Source of the DNA: Bradyrhizobiaceae bacterium
GTDB lineage: Bacteria > Pseudomonadota > Alphaproteobacteria > Rhizobiales > Hyphomicrobiaceae
Length of the DNA stretch: 6,660 nucleotides
Direction of reading: 5' to 3'
NCBI GenBank assembly: GCA_947475855.1
Contig: CANJPN010000347.1
Coordinates: 1-6,660, forward strand
Below, piece by piece: positions 1 to 6,605 of this stretch. The translations under genes were made by a program, and so were the position numbers. Positions within the stretch are counted from its first letter, which is position 1. The number at the start of each line of letters is the position of its first letter. The notes under the pieces are model-generated. The model saw only the letters and a program-made list of their open reading frames with translations, was not told where the DNA came from and searched no databases.

Positions 1-1
1 C

Positions 2-1498
2 GCGCTGCGCACGTCGTCAAAATCGGGGGCCCGACAACGGCTGCTACCGGCAGGCGCGGCTGCTTTGTGCTGCCTTGTCACCGGATGCACGGTCGGACCC
101 GATTTCGTGTCTCCTGCCCCGCCGCCCGTATCGGGATATCTGCCCGCCAGCCGGCAACCGTCCGGAACGGGCGCTCAGCGCATGCATCTGGGAGCCGACG
201 TGAGCGCTGAATGGTGGGCGCTGCTGGGTTCTCGCGGGCTGAACAACCTGATTCAACGCGGCCTTGCTCAAAACGCCGACATCAAGGCTCAAGAGGCGGC
301 GATCCGCGCGGCGCAGGCCATGGCGCTGGCGCAGCGCGGGGCTCTGTTCCCGACCGTCGACGCGAACTACAACTTCACGCGGCAGAAAGTGCCGACAGAG
401 AGCCAAGCCTCGAATGCTGCATCGGGGGCCAGCATATACAGCGTTCACACCGCGCAGCTGACCGTCGGCTTCGTACCTGACGTTTTCGGTGGCACGCGAC
501 GGCTGATCGAAGTCGCCAACACTCAGGTCGAAATCGAGCAAATCAGGCGGCAAGCCGCGATACTCACGGTGACGACAAGCATCGCCCTGGCGGCAATTCA
601 GGAGTCGTCATTCCGAGAGCAGATCGCCGTCACCCGGCGGCTCGTAGACGCTCAGGAACAGGTCCTCAACCTCTTGAAACGACAAGAGAATGTTGGACAG
701 ATCAGCTCGCAGGACGTGGTCGCGCAGGAAACCGCGGTAGCGCAAGCGAAGCTGCTCCTGCCACCTCTTGAGCGGCAGATGAACCAACAGCGCAATCTGC
801 TTGCCGTGCTGACCGGTGCATTCCCTTCCGACTACAATTTCAACGAGTTCGACCTCAAGTCGTTCAAGTTGCCACGCGACCTGCCGGTCAGCCTGCCGGC
901 GGACCTCGTCCGCCAACGGCCCGACATCCTGGTCGCCGAGGCGAGCGTGCATGTGGTCAACGCCCAGGTCGGTATCGCGATCGCCAACCGGCTTCCGCAA
1001 ATCAAGATCGCCGGAAATGTCGGCAGCGCGGCTTCCGCATTCTCGAAACTCTTCGGCGGCGGCACCGCCCTTTGGACGATCGCAGGAGACGTCGTTCAGC
1101 CGATGTTCGACGGGTTATCGCTGTACTACAAGCAGAAAGCCGCCGAGGAAGCGCTTGTTCAAGCCGTCGAGCAGTATCGCGGCGTGGTGCTCGTGGCCTT
1201 TCAGAACGTCGCCGATACCCTGGTGGCGCTGGATGCAGACAGCAAAGCCGTGACGGCCGCCGCAGCAGCAGAGAATGCTGCGGCCCGCAGCATTCAGCTG
1301 CTACGAAATCAGCTCGAGCAAGGGCAAATCAGCCTGCCGAACCTGCTGGTTGCGCAACAAGCCTATTTGCAAACTTCGTTGGCTCGGGTACAGGCTGAGA
1401 GTTCACGACTTGCAAATACAGTTGCTCTTTTCCAAGCACTTGGCGGCGGCTGGTGGAAACACGAGATTGCAATGGCCTCGGCTCACGCGCACGAGTGA
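2..1498 (+). CDS. RND efflux outer-membrane factor lipoprotein (NodT/CusC/OprM type), 5' end outside window
   Basis: This is the outer-membrane channel of a tripartite efflux pump. Two OEP-type repeats are visible: a first half with an alpha-helical stretch around NLIQRGLAQNADIKAQEAAI, and a second with the hallmark VRQRPDILVAEA segment (about 905-945) followed by NAQVGIAIANRLPQIK. The frame is open to the left edge with no stop. The residues before the TTG at 65 form a signal peptide: a basic stretch (KSGARQR), a hydrophobic run (LLPAGAAALCCLVTG), then Cys at 86-88 in a V-T-G-C lipobox, so TTG 65 is an internal Leu codon and the true start lies upstream. The sequence after Cys (TVGPDF) is typical of NodT-type lipoproteins. 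The mature protein is about 470 residues, the usual size. The C-terminal tail (WWKHEIAMASAHAHE) carries three His. It is the first gene in view of an operon with the adaptor and pump that follow. Family is secure; substrate is not shown by this subunit. Confidence 0.93.
   Translation, partial: ALRTSSKSGARQRLLPAGAAALCCLVTGCTVGPDFVSPAPPPVSGYLPASRQPSGTGAQRMHLGADVSAEWWALLGSRGLNNLIQRGLAQNADIKAQEAAIRAAQAMALAQRGALFPTVDANYNFTRQKVPTESQASNAASGASIYSVHTAQLTVGFVPDVFGGTRRLIEVANTQVEIEQIRRQAAILTVTTSIALAAIQESSFREQIAVTRRLVDAQEQVLNLLKRQENVGQISSQDVVAQETAVAQAKLLLPPLERQMNQQRNLLAVLTGAFPSDYNFNEFDLKSFKLPRDLPVSLPADLVRQRPDILVAEASVHVVNAQVGIAIANRLPQIKIAGNVGSAASAFSKLFGGGTALWTIAGDVVQPMFDGLSLYYKQKAAEEALVQAVEQYRGVVLVAFQNVADTLVALDADSKAVTAAAAAENAAARSIQLLRNQLEQGQISLPNLLVAQQAYLQTSLARVQAESSRLANTVALFQALGGGWWKHEIAMASAHAHE
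65..142 (+). other. Lipoprotein signal peptide end and lipobox of the outer-membrane factor
   Basis: The lipobox V-T-G-C ends at the Cys codon 86-88, which would become the lipidated first residue of the mature protein after signal peptidase II cleavage. The hydrophobic core is encoded upstream of 65, at about 41-85. The Pro-rich linker after it (SPAPPPVSGYLP) is common in this family and connects the lipid anchor to the periplasmic tunnel. This supports an outer-membrane-anchored channel and shows that a start at 65 would cut the signal peptide. Confidence 0.75.
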
Positions 1499-1512
1499 CA
1501 ACATCGGTTCTT

Positions 1513-1516
1513 GGAG
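1513..1516 (+). promoter_or_regulatory. Possible ribosome binding site deciding the adaptor start
   Basis: GGAG lies eight bases before TTG 1525, the best Shine-Dalgarno match among the in-frame starts. A second match, AAGG at 1555-1558, sits eight bases before TTG 1567, but that start would leave no basic residues ahead of the signal-peptide core. The site lies just after the stop of the upstream gene (1496-1498), which suits translational coupling in an operon. Confidence 0.4.
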
Positions 1517-1524
1517 TAGCTGCC

Positions 1525-2769
1525 TTGAGGGGAAGTTTTGATTGGGCCACTTGCAAGGCCGCTAGGTTGACGGCTCTGCTCGGGTGCCTTGCGCTGGCAG
1601 ACGCGGCCATAGACAATTTCGCAATCGCAGGTGACGACGCGAAGGCAGCCAATGCTGTGGTAGCCAGTGTGGTCGCGCAAGCGTCGCCCGAGACGGTGCG
1701 AGTGCGCGTGTCCCAGATGACGCAGCTCAGGATCGTCAAGGTCGAAGCTGCCGCGATCAGCACTAAGAAGGCAGCGATCGGGCAGATCGCTTTCAACGAA
1801 GACGCCAGCACCGTGATCCTGTCGCCGTTCTCCGGACGCGTGACCAAGCTGATCGCCCGCATCGGCGACACCATCGAGCGCGGAGCGCCGCTGTTCGAGA
1901 TCGACAGTCCCGAAGTCGTGCAGGCACAGACGGACCTGATCGCGGCTGTGCAGGGGGTCGGAAAAGCCAAATCGCAGCTCGCGCTGACCCAGCGGACGGT
2001 TGCCCGCTTGTCGGAGCTACTGGCCGCAAAGGCCACGTCTGCGCGCGAACTCGACCAAGCCAAGAGCGACCTCTCCAGCGCCGAGTCCGATCTGAAGACC
2101 TCCGAAGGAACATTGCAGGCGACCCGCAACAAACTTCGCGTGTTGGTGGGCCGTACGGAAGAGCAGATTGCCAAGATCGAGCGCGACCGGATCATCGACC
2201 CCTACTTCACGGTCACCTCGCCTATCGCGGGTACGGTCGTCACTCGCAAGGTGGGGCCGGGTCAATACGTCCGGTCGGATTCGCCCGAACCCCTTTTCTC
2301 GATCTCGGACCTCACGACGATGTGGCTGAGGGCCAGCGTGCCTGAGAACGATATTCCGTTCATGAAGGTCGGGCAGGAGCTCGAAGTCGTCGTGCCGGCG
2401 CTGAAGGACAGGGTGTTCAGCGCACGCATCACCGCAATCGGCGCGGCGTCGGATGCCACGACCCATCGGGTCGTGGTGCGATCCGAGATTCCCAATCAGG
2501 GCATGTCCCTGAAAGCTGAAATGTTCGCGTCGTTCAAGATCACGACGGGCGCTACTCCCATTCTGCCACTCGTCCCCCTCGAGGCGGTGATCCGCGAAGG
2601 CAACCTCGCAACCGTCTGGGTGGAGCGCGAGGCGATGGTATTCGAGCGACGCAAGGTCGAAATCGGAGCCGAGGCCGGCAACCGGATCCAAATCATTTCG
2701 GGGCTTACAGCCGGCGAGCGTGTCGTCGGCCGCGGTGCCATCTTCGTCGACAACGAGTGGCGCCAGTGA
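1525..2769 (+). CDS. RND efflux periplasmic adaptor (HlyD/CzcB-CusB-like membrane fusion protein)
   Basis: This adaptor bridges the inner-membrane pump and the outer-membrane channel in the periplasm. From a start at 1525 it has 414 residues. Domains in order are: signal peptide (LTALLGCLALADAA), first half of the barrel-sandwich/lipoyl domain (S100-P101-F102-S103-G104, then GDTIERGAPLFEIDSPE), an alpha-helical hairpin rich in A, Q, E, K and L (about 130-222), second lipoyl half (TSPIAGTVV at 231-239), a beta-barrel domain beginning near W267, and a membrane-proximal domain to the end. The start is uncertain. TTG 1525 has GGAG at 1513-1516, eight bases upstream. GTG 1495 overlaps the previous stop as GTGA but has no clear ribosome site. 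GTG 1453 and TTG 1567 are also in frame. No His-rich or Met-rich N-terminal metal-binding segment is visible, unlike many CzcB and CusB proteins. The family is secure; the substrate is not. Confidence 0.93.
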   Translation: MRGSFDWATCKAARLTALLGCLALADAAIDNFAIAGDDAKAANAVVASVVAQASPETVRVRVSQMTQLRIVKVEAAAISTKKAAIGQIAFNEDASTVILSPFSGRVTKLIARIGDTIERGAPLFEIDSPEVVQAQTDLIAAVQGVGKAKSQLALTQRTVARLSELLAAKATSARELDQAKSDLSSAESDLKTSEGTLQATRNKLRVLVGRTEEQIAKIERDRIIDPYFTVTSPIAGTVVTRKVGPGQYVRSDSPEPLFSISDLTTMWLRASVPENDIPFMKVGQELEVVVPALKDRVFSARITAIGAASDATTHRVVVRSEIPNQGMSLKAEMFASFKITTGATPILPLVPLEAVIREGNLATVWVEREAMVFERRKVEIGAEAGNRIQIISGLTAGERVVGRGAIFVDNEWRQ

Positions 2770-2793
2770 ACGCCCGAACGATACGGCTCGCAA

Positions 2794-5700
2794 ATGCTTC
2801 GTAGTATCATTGCAGCCTGCCTTTCGCGTCGGCCGCTCGCACTAATCATGTTCTTGGCATTCCTGGCGGCAGGCTGGGCGACCTACCTTCGCCTCAACAT
2901 CGAAGCTTATCCCGATCCGTCGCCGCCGATCATCGAGATCATCGCCCAATGGCCCGGGCAATCGCCCGAAGAGGTCGAGCGCTATATCACGATGCCGATC
3001 GAGATCGCGGTGTCGAGCACGCCGGGCCTCAAATTCATTCGCTCGAACACGGTTTTCGCGCTCGGCTTCATCCGGCTGCAATTCGAATACGGTCAGGACT
3101 ACTACTTCGTTCGCCAGCAGGCGCTGAACCGGCTGAAAGACGCAAATCTTCCCGCAGGCGTACAGCCGGTCATCTCCCCGGCAGGCGGCATCTCCGAGAT
3201 CTATCGCTATCAAGTGACCGGCCCGCCGGGCATGGACGTTATGCAGCTCAAGACGCTGCAGGACTGGGTCATCGAACGCCGCCTCAGAACCGTCGCAGGT
3301 GTTGCCGACGTCGCTGTGCTGGGCGGCGACACGAAGGAGTTTCAGGTCGAGATCGATCTCAACCGGCTGATCTCCTTCGGGCTCACGCTGCCGCAGGTCA
3401 TCAATGCGATTTCGAGCTCCAACTCCAACGTGGGTGGCCGCACAATCGCGATCGGCGAGCAATCGGTCAACGTCCGTGGTCTCGGATTGATCGGAACCAT
3501 CGAGGACGTCAGCAATGTCGTCCTGACGCAGCGAAACGGCGTGCCGGTTCTGGTCTCCGACGTTGCGCGCATCGAAGTCGGCGCCAAGCCGCGGCTGGGC
3601 ATGTCGGGGCGGGACGACAAGACGAATACGATCACCGGCATCGTGCTGATGCAGAAGCTCGAGCGCACGATGGACGTGGTGTCCCGCGTTCGCGCCGCCG
3701 TGCAGAAGCTCAATACCGACGGCACGTTGCCGGCTGGCGTCAAGCTCGAGGCATTCTACGATCGCGGCGATCTCGTCGCCGTTACCATCGACACGGTGGT
3801 GCACAACCTCGTCTTCGGCATCGTGCTGATCTTCATCATCCAGTGGTTGTTCCTGGGTGACCTCCGGTGCGCAATCATCGTCGCGGCAACCATTCCGTTC
3901 GCGCTCGGACTTGCCGTGATGATCACGGTGTGGCGTGGGGAATCAGCGAACCTGCTGTCGGTCGGTGCAATCGATCTTGGAATAATCGTCGATGCGACCG
4001 TCATCATGGTCGAGAACATACACCGGCACCTCTCGCACCACGTGAGGGCCGCGTCTGACGATATAGGCGGCGGACTAACCGAGAAGTTCAACCGCATCCT
4101 TCGTGCGGCGATCGAAGTCGACAAGCCGATCCTGTTCTCCGTTCTGATCACGATCGCGGCTTTCATTCCGCTGTTCACAATGACCGGTGTCGAGGGCCAG
4201 ATTTTCAGTCCGATGGCGCGCACTTACGCCTACGCGCTGATCGGCGCCGTGCTTGCGACGTTTCTCGTCACGCCGGTGCTGGCTTCGGTGCTCTTGCCGG
4301 CACACGTGCAGGACGTCGAGACGTTCGTCGTGCGCGGTCTGCGGGGCGTCTACTCGCGGATTCTGCCGCTGGTCGTGTTCAATGCGCGCAAGGCGGCATT
4401 GGCGGGCCTGGCCTTCCTGGTGTTCGTGTTCGGGTTGGGTAGCCGACTCGGCACCGAATTCCTGCCAAAGCTCGAGGAAGGCAACCTCTGGATCAGGGCG
4501 ACCTTGCCGCCGACGATCGCCCTCGAAGCCGGCATGGACACCGTTGCGCGCATCCGGGAGATCATCAAGAGCTATCAGCCGGTGCTGGCCGTCGTGTCGG
4601 AGCAGGGGCGCGGCGAAGAGGGCACGGACCCTGACGGCTCGTTCCTGGCCGAGTTCTTTTGCCCTCTCCGACCGACCGACCAGTGGCCTGCCGGGCTCAC
4701 AAAAGAGAAGCTGGTCAAGGACTTGAGTCGGCGTCTCAATGAGGAATTCATCGGCGTAGACTTCAACTTCTCCCAGTATATCCAAGACAATATGGAAGAG
4801 GCGGTCTCGGGCGTCAAAGGCGAGAACTCGATCAAGATCTTCGGACCAGACCTCGCTGTGCTCGAGCGGCTATCAAAGGAAGTGAAGACCAAGCTGTCGG
4901 AGGTGCCGGGCGTCCGCGATCCCGGTGTGTTCAGCTTGCTCGGCCAGCCCAACCTCGTGATTCGCATAGACCGCGCGAAGGCCGCCCGCTACGGCCTCTC
5001 GGTCGCCGATATCAACGCGGTCATCCAAGCTGCAATCGGCGGGCAAGAGGTAACGCGCGTCTACGAAGGCGAGATGAACTTCGCGCTATCGGTGCGACTT
5101 GCCCAACAATACCGCCGCAACATGGACGCCATCCGGGCCATTCCAGTGGCCATACCGGCCGGCGAAACGTCCGGGCCCACCGCTTATATCGCGCTAGGCG
5201 AGCTCGGCGTCGTGCAGCTCGAGTCCGGCGCCGCGTATATCTACCGCGAGAACAACCAACGTTTCGTCCCGCTCAAATACAGCGTGCGAGACCGCGACCT
5301 CGGCTCAACGGTTGCAGAGGCACAAGCACACATCGCCAAGCATGTGCCACTGCCCCCAGGATACAGCATGGAGTGGTCGGGCGAATTCGGCGCACTCGTC
5401 GAAGCGCAAAAGCGATTGATGGTGATCGTGCCGCTCAGTCTGCTGCTGATCCTGCTGCTGCTCTACAGTCTCTTCAATACCGTGCGCGACAGCCTTCTGG
5501 CGCTCTCCAGCATTCCGTTCGCGGTGGCTGGCGGCATTCTGGGGCTATACATCGCCGGACTGAACATGAGCGTTTCTGCTGCCGTCGGTTTCATCTCGCT
5601 TTTCGGCGTCTCGGCGATGGATGGCATCCTGCTCGTTTCCTACATCCGCAACAATCTCGAGGAAGGCATCGATCTCGAGACAGCGATAATCACCGCAGGG

Positions 5701-5922
5701 TCAACGCGAATGCGGCAGATCTTCATGACGGGGCTATCTGCGTGTATCGGTCTCGTGCCTGCAGCTATATCGACGGGAATTGGCAGCCAGGTTCAACAGC
5801 CGCTGGCCTGCGTTATCGTCGGCGGCATGTTGCTGTCACCCATCTGCAGCTTGCTGGTGATACCGATGCTGGCGCGGATCTTCATGCCGCAGAATACGCC
5901 GATGAAGGCCGAGAGCGCGTAG
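2794..5922 (+). CDS. Heavy-metal-efflux RND pump, CzcA/CusA family inner-membrane permease
   Basis: This 1042-residue protein is a full-length RND proton antiporter, expected to work as a trimer. The first membrane segment is at about 14-32, followed by a large periplasmic porter domain. A cluster of hydrophobic segments follows (about 335-380, 385-410, then 440s-510s), another lies near 535-550, a second porter domain follows, and a C-terminal bundle starts near 875. This fits the standard 12-helix, two-half plan. In the fourth segment D394, D400 and E407 (AIDLGIIVDATVIMVEN) match the D-x5-D-x6-E charged motif of the heavy-metal-efflux branch, which relays protons. GTEFLPKLEEGNL at 553-565 is another family signature. 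Methionines are sparse in the second porter domain, so a CusA-type Cu(I)/Ag(I) Met cluster is not evident, although I could not align it properly. Substrate is probably a divalent metal but unproven. ATG 2794 begins 24 bases after the adaptor stop without a strong Shine-Dalgarno match; the N-terminus (MLRSIIAACLSRRPLAL) is typical. Confidence 0.95.
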   Translation: MLRSIIAACLSRRPLALIMFLAFLAAGWATYLRLNIEAYPDPSPPIIEIIAQWPGQSPEEVERYITMPIEIAVSSTPGLKFIRSNTVFALGFIRLQFEYGQDYYFVRQQALNRLKDANLPAGVQPVISPAGGISEIYRYQVTGPPGMDVMQLKTLQDWVIERRLRTVAGVADVAVLGGDTKEFQVEIDLNRLISFGLTLPQVINAISSSNSNVGGRTIAIGEQSVNVRGLGLIGTIEDVSNVVLTQRNGVPVLVSDVARIEVGAKPRLGMSGRDDKTNTITGIVLMQKLERTMDVVSRVRAAVQKLNTDGTLPAGVKLEAFYDRGDLVAVTIDTVVHNLVFGIVLIFIIQWLFLGDLRCAIIVAATIPFALGLAVMITVWRGESANLLSVGAIDLGIIVDATVIMVENIHRHLSHHVRAASDDIGGGLTEKFNRILRAAIEVDKPILFSVLITIAAFIPLFTMTGVEGQIFSPMARTYAYALIGAVLATFLVTPVLASVLLPAHVQDVETFVVRGLRGVYSRILPLVVFNARKAALAGLAFLVFVFGLGSRLGTEFLPKLEEGNLWIRATLPPTIALEAGMDTVARIREIIKSYQPVLAVVSEQGRGEEGTDPDGSFLAEFFCPLRPTDQWPAGLTKEKLVKDLSRRLNEEFIGVDFNFSQYIQDNMEEAVSGVKGENSIKIFGPDLAVLERLSKEVKTKLSEVPGVRDPGVFSLLGQPNLVIRIDRAKAARYGLSVADINAVIQAAIGGQEVTRVYEGEMNFALSVRLAQQYRRNMDAIRAIPVAIPAGETSGPTAYIALGELGVVQLESGAAYIYRENNQRFVPLKYSVRDRDLGSTVAEAQAHIAKHVPLPPGYSMEWSGEFGALVEAQKRLMVIVPLSLLLILLLLYSLFNTVRDSLLALSSIPFAVAGGILGLYIAGLNMSVSAAVGFISLFGVSAMDGILLVSYIRNNLEEGIDLETAIITAGSTRMRQIFMTGLSACIGLVPAAISTGIGSQVQQPLACVIVGGMLLSPICSLLVIPMLARIFMPQNTPMKAESA
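3961..4017 (+). other. Proton-relay charged motif (TM4) of the RND pump
   Basis: Codons 390-408 encode VGAIDLGIIVDATVIMVEN. D394, D400 and E407 keep the spacing of the three acidic residues that are essential for proton-coupled metal export in CzcA. The hydrophobic-amine and drug (AcrB) branch of RND pumps has a different Asp-Asp arrangement here, so this motif is the strongest reason for the heavy-metal class. The CzcA form as I recall it has DFG and DGAV; here they are DLG and DATV, conservative changes. Confidence 0.8.
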
Positions 5923-6077
5923 CCGGCGATGGCCGCGATGAAAGGCTTTCGGCTCGCTACTTCCGTCAAACGAAAAAAGAGCATCCACGGATTTCGTGGA
6001 CACTCTTGTTCGCGACGCTTGCGATCGCTTCCGCGATTTCCAGCATGACTTGATTATGAAACGTCTGACGCCTGTCG
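5923..6077. other. Intergenic region between the efflux operon and the convergent STAS gene
   Basis: These 155 bases separate two converging genes. Apart from the hairpin and T-tract at 5973-6007, I see no gene, repeat or promoter. No terminator typical of plus-strand transcripts (hairpin followed by T-run) is visible just after the pump's stop at 5922, so operon transcripts may end at the shared hairpin or by another mechanism. Confidence 0.5.
5973..6007 (-). terminator. Intrinsic terminator of the STAS gene, between convergent genes
   Basis: On the minus strand a hairpin is followed by a T-tract. The inner stem pairs 5984-5989 with 5995-6000 (six pairs, five-base loop). The outer stem pairs 5977-5981 with 6003-6007 (five pairs). 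A 2x2 internal mismatch separates them. Reading minus, the stem runs into six T (complement of 5973-5978). It lies about 70 bases past the STAS stop. On the plus strand no T-tract follows, so it is a poorer terminator for the efflux operon. Folding energy was not computed. Confidence 0.7.
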
Positions 6078-6443
6078 TCAGCGTATAGGAATTGCCGAGT
6101 TGCCGGGGAGTTCTTGCAAGGCGCCGTTGGAGAGCGTTATGCGACGCTTGCTATCCACCGCGAGGGCATCGCCAGTGTACTCAAGCAATTTAAGCACCTT
6201 CAGTTCGCTGAGGAGCCGGCGCGGTTGTCCGCTGACATTGGCCAGAGACATATTCGCACCGCGCGCACGCTTGCGCTTGAAGACATGCAAGAGCGCGCCG
6301 AGTCCCGAACCGTCAATCGCTCCCACGTTCCGCAGATCGAGGACGACGTCGCTCTGATCTGACGCCAACTGCTCGAAAAAAGCGTTTGATTGGGACATGC
6401 TAGCTGACACTAGGTCGCAGTCGATCTTAACGATCGTATTCAT
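6078..6443 (-). CDS. Stand-alone STAS-domain protein (anti-sigma factor antagonist-like)
   Basis: This 121-residue protein is almost entirely one STAS domain, the fold of anti-sigma-factor antagonists such as SpoIIAA and RsbV, which work by binding a partner anti-sigma or kinase protein in the cytoplasm. Visible features are a beta strand VVLDLRNV (33-40), the signature loop I43-D44-G45-S46-G47-L48-G49, the following helix (ALLHVFKRKRARG), a strand NMSLANVSGQ and a Leu-rich helix RRLLSELKVLKLLEY. In SpoIIAA/RsbV the residue after the Asp is the phosphorylated Ser; here it is Gly45, with Ser46 next. Start ATG 6443 is preferred: a GGGG run lies about seven bases upstream. A GTG at 6461 would add six residues. 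No partner kinase, phosphatase or sigma factor is in the window. It converges on the efflux operon and is not part of it. The STAS assignment is firm; its pathway is unknown. Confidence 0.85.
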   Translation of the reverse strand: MNTIVKIDCDLVSASMSQSNAFFEQLASDQSDVVLDLRNVGAIDGSGLGALLHVFKRKRARGANMSLANVSGQPRRLLSELKVLKLLEYTGDALAVDSKRRITLSNGALQELPGNSAIPIR

Positions 6444-6464
6444 TGGTAGGCCCCGCTGCACAGC

Positions 6465-6490
6465 GCCGTTGGCGCCCTAAATCCCGTTCC
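6465..6490 (-). promoter_or_regulatory. Candidate EcfG-type stress promoter for the STAS gene (weak)
   Basis: Reading minus, GGAAC (complement of 6486-6490) is followed after 17 bases by CGGC (6468-6465). The alphaproteobacterial EcfG general-stress consensus is GGAAC, 16-17 bases, then CGTT, so the -35 box is exact but only two of four -10 bases match. The -10 ends about 21 bases before ATG 6443, a plausible leader. The match could be chance. Confidence 0.22.
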
Positions 6491-6494
6491 GGGA
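6482..6494. repeat. Perfect 13-base inverted repeat upstream of the STAS gene
   Basis: TCCCG, three bases, CGGGA forms a perfect inverted repeat about 40 bases before the STAS start. It covers the candidate -35 box, so it could be an operator or a small hairpin. A second short hairpin, GCGCC-GTT-GGCGC at 6463-6475, lies between it and the gene. Short GC-rich palindromes are common by chance in DNA of this composition. Confidence 0.4.
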
Positions 6495-6513
6495 CCAACT
6501 TGATACTCTGTAT

Positions 6514-6540
6514 GGTAGTGCCCCAACACGTGGTGTAAGC
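6514..6540. repeat. Candidate insertion-sequence terminal inverted repeat
   Basis: The sequence beginning GGTAGTGCCCC and ending GGTGTAAGC resembles, from memory, IS256-type ends, whose inner part often reads GTGTAA. It lies 36 bases past the stop of the open frame at the right edge, the expected place for an IS end. The partner repeat and the target duplication are outside the window, so this is a suggestion only; bases 6505-6513 would be one copy of an 8-9 base duplication. Confidence 0.3.
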
Positions 6541-6576
6541 CCACAGGCATGATCCGGAGCGCCGCGGCTCGGATTG

Positions 6577-6605
6577 TCAGGCGGCCGGGATTGCCGGCGG
6601 CCTGA
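6577..6605. repeat. GC-rich hairpin at the stop codon of the right-edge frame
   Basis: Bases 6577-6582 pair with 6600-6605 and 6584-6588 pair with 6594-6598, with one G-G mismatch between and a five-base loop. The TGA stop of the right-edge frame is the base of the stem. No T-tract follows on either strand, so it does not look like a standard intrinsic terminator. Confidence 0.45.

Larger units (their letters stand above)
6444..6576. other. Spacer between the STAS gene and the right-edge frame
   Basis: These 133 bases hold the STAS leader (candidate ribosome site, two small inverted repeats, weak EcfG-like boxes) and the candidate IS end at 6514-6540. I see no further gene. If the IS end is real, the native DNA upstream of the STAS gene would stop at about 6513, only 70 bases from its start. 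Confidence 0.4.

Noticed and set aside
1329..2195. Minus-strand open frame of 288 codons opposite the adaptor gene
   Set aside because: The Ser/Ala/Arg-rich composition is typical of antisense frames, and the plus-strand adaptor explains the region fully.
2842..3804. Long minus-strand open frame of 320 codons opposite the pump gene
   Set aside because: It lies wholly inside the pump gene, is rich in R, D and H as expected from the antisense of high-GC codons, and shows no known domain.
6021..6028. Palindrome GCGATCGC near the STAS 3' end
   Set aside because: An eight-base palindrome is common in high-GC genomes and nothing nearby gives it a role.
5966..6046. A 26-codon minus-strand open frame starting at ATG 6044-6046 between the two converging genes (MLEIAEAIASVANKSVHEIR and six more residues)
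   Set aside because: No ribosome site, and the frame runs through the terminator hairpin and ends in its T-tract, so it is most likely a by-product of the terminator sequence.
5373..6053. Plus-strand frame of 226 codons overlapping the pump's 3' end and extending past it
   Set aside because: Shifted-frame shadow of the pump with Arg/His-rich composition; its short extension past 5922 shows no domain and runs into the terminator region.
6100..6362. Two plus-strand frames opposite the STAS gene
   Set aside because: The minus-strand STAS domain is clear and complete, while these frames have no recognisable domain.
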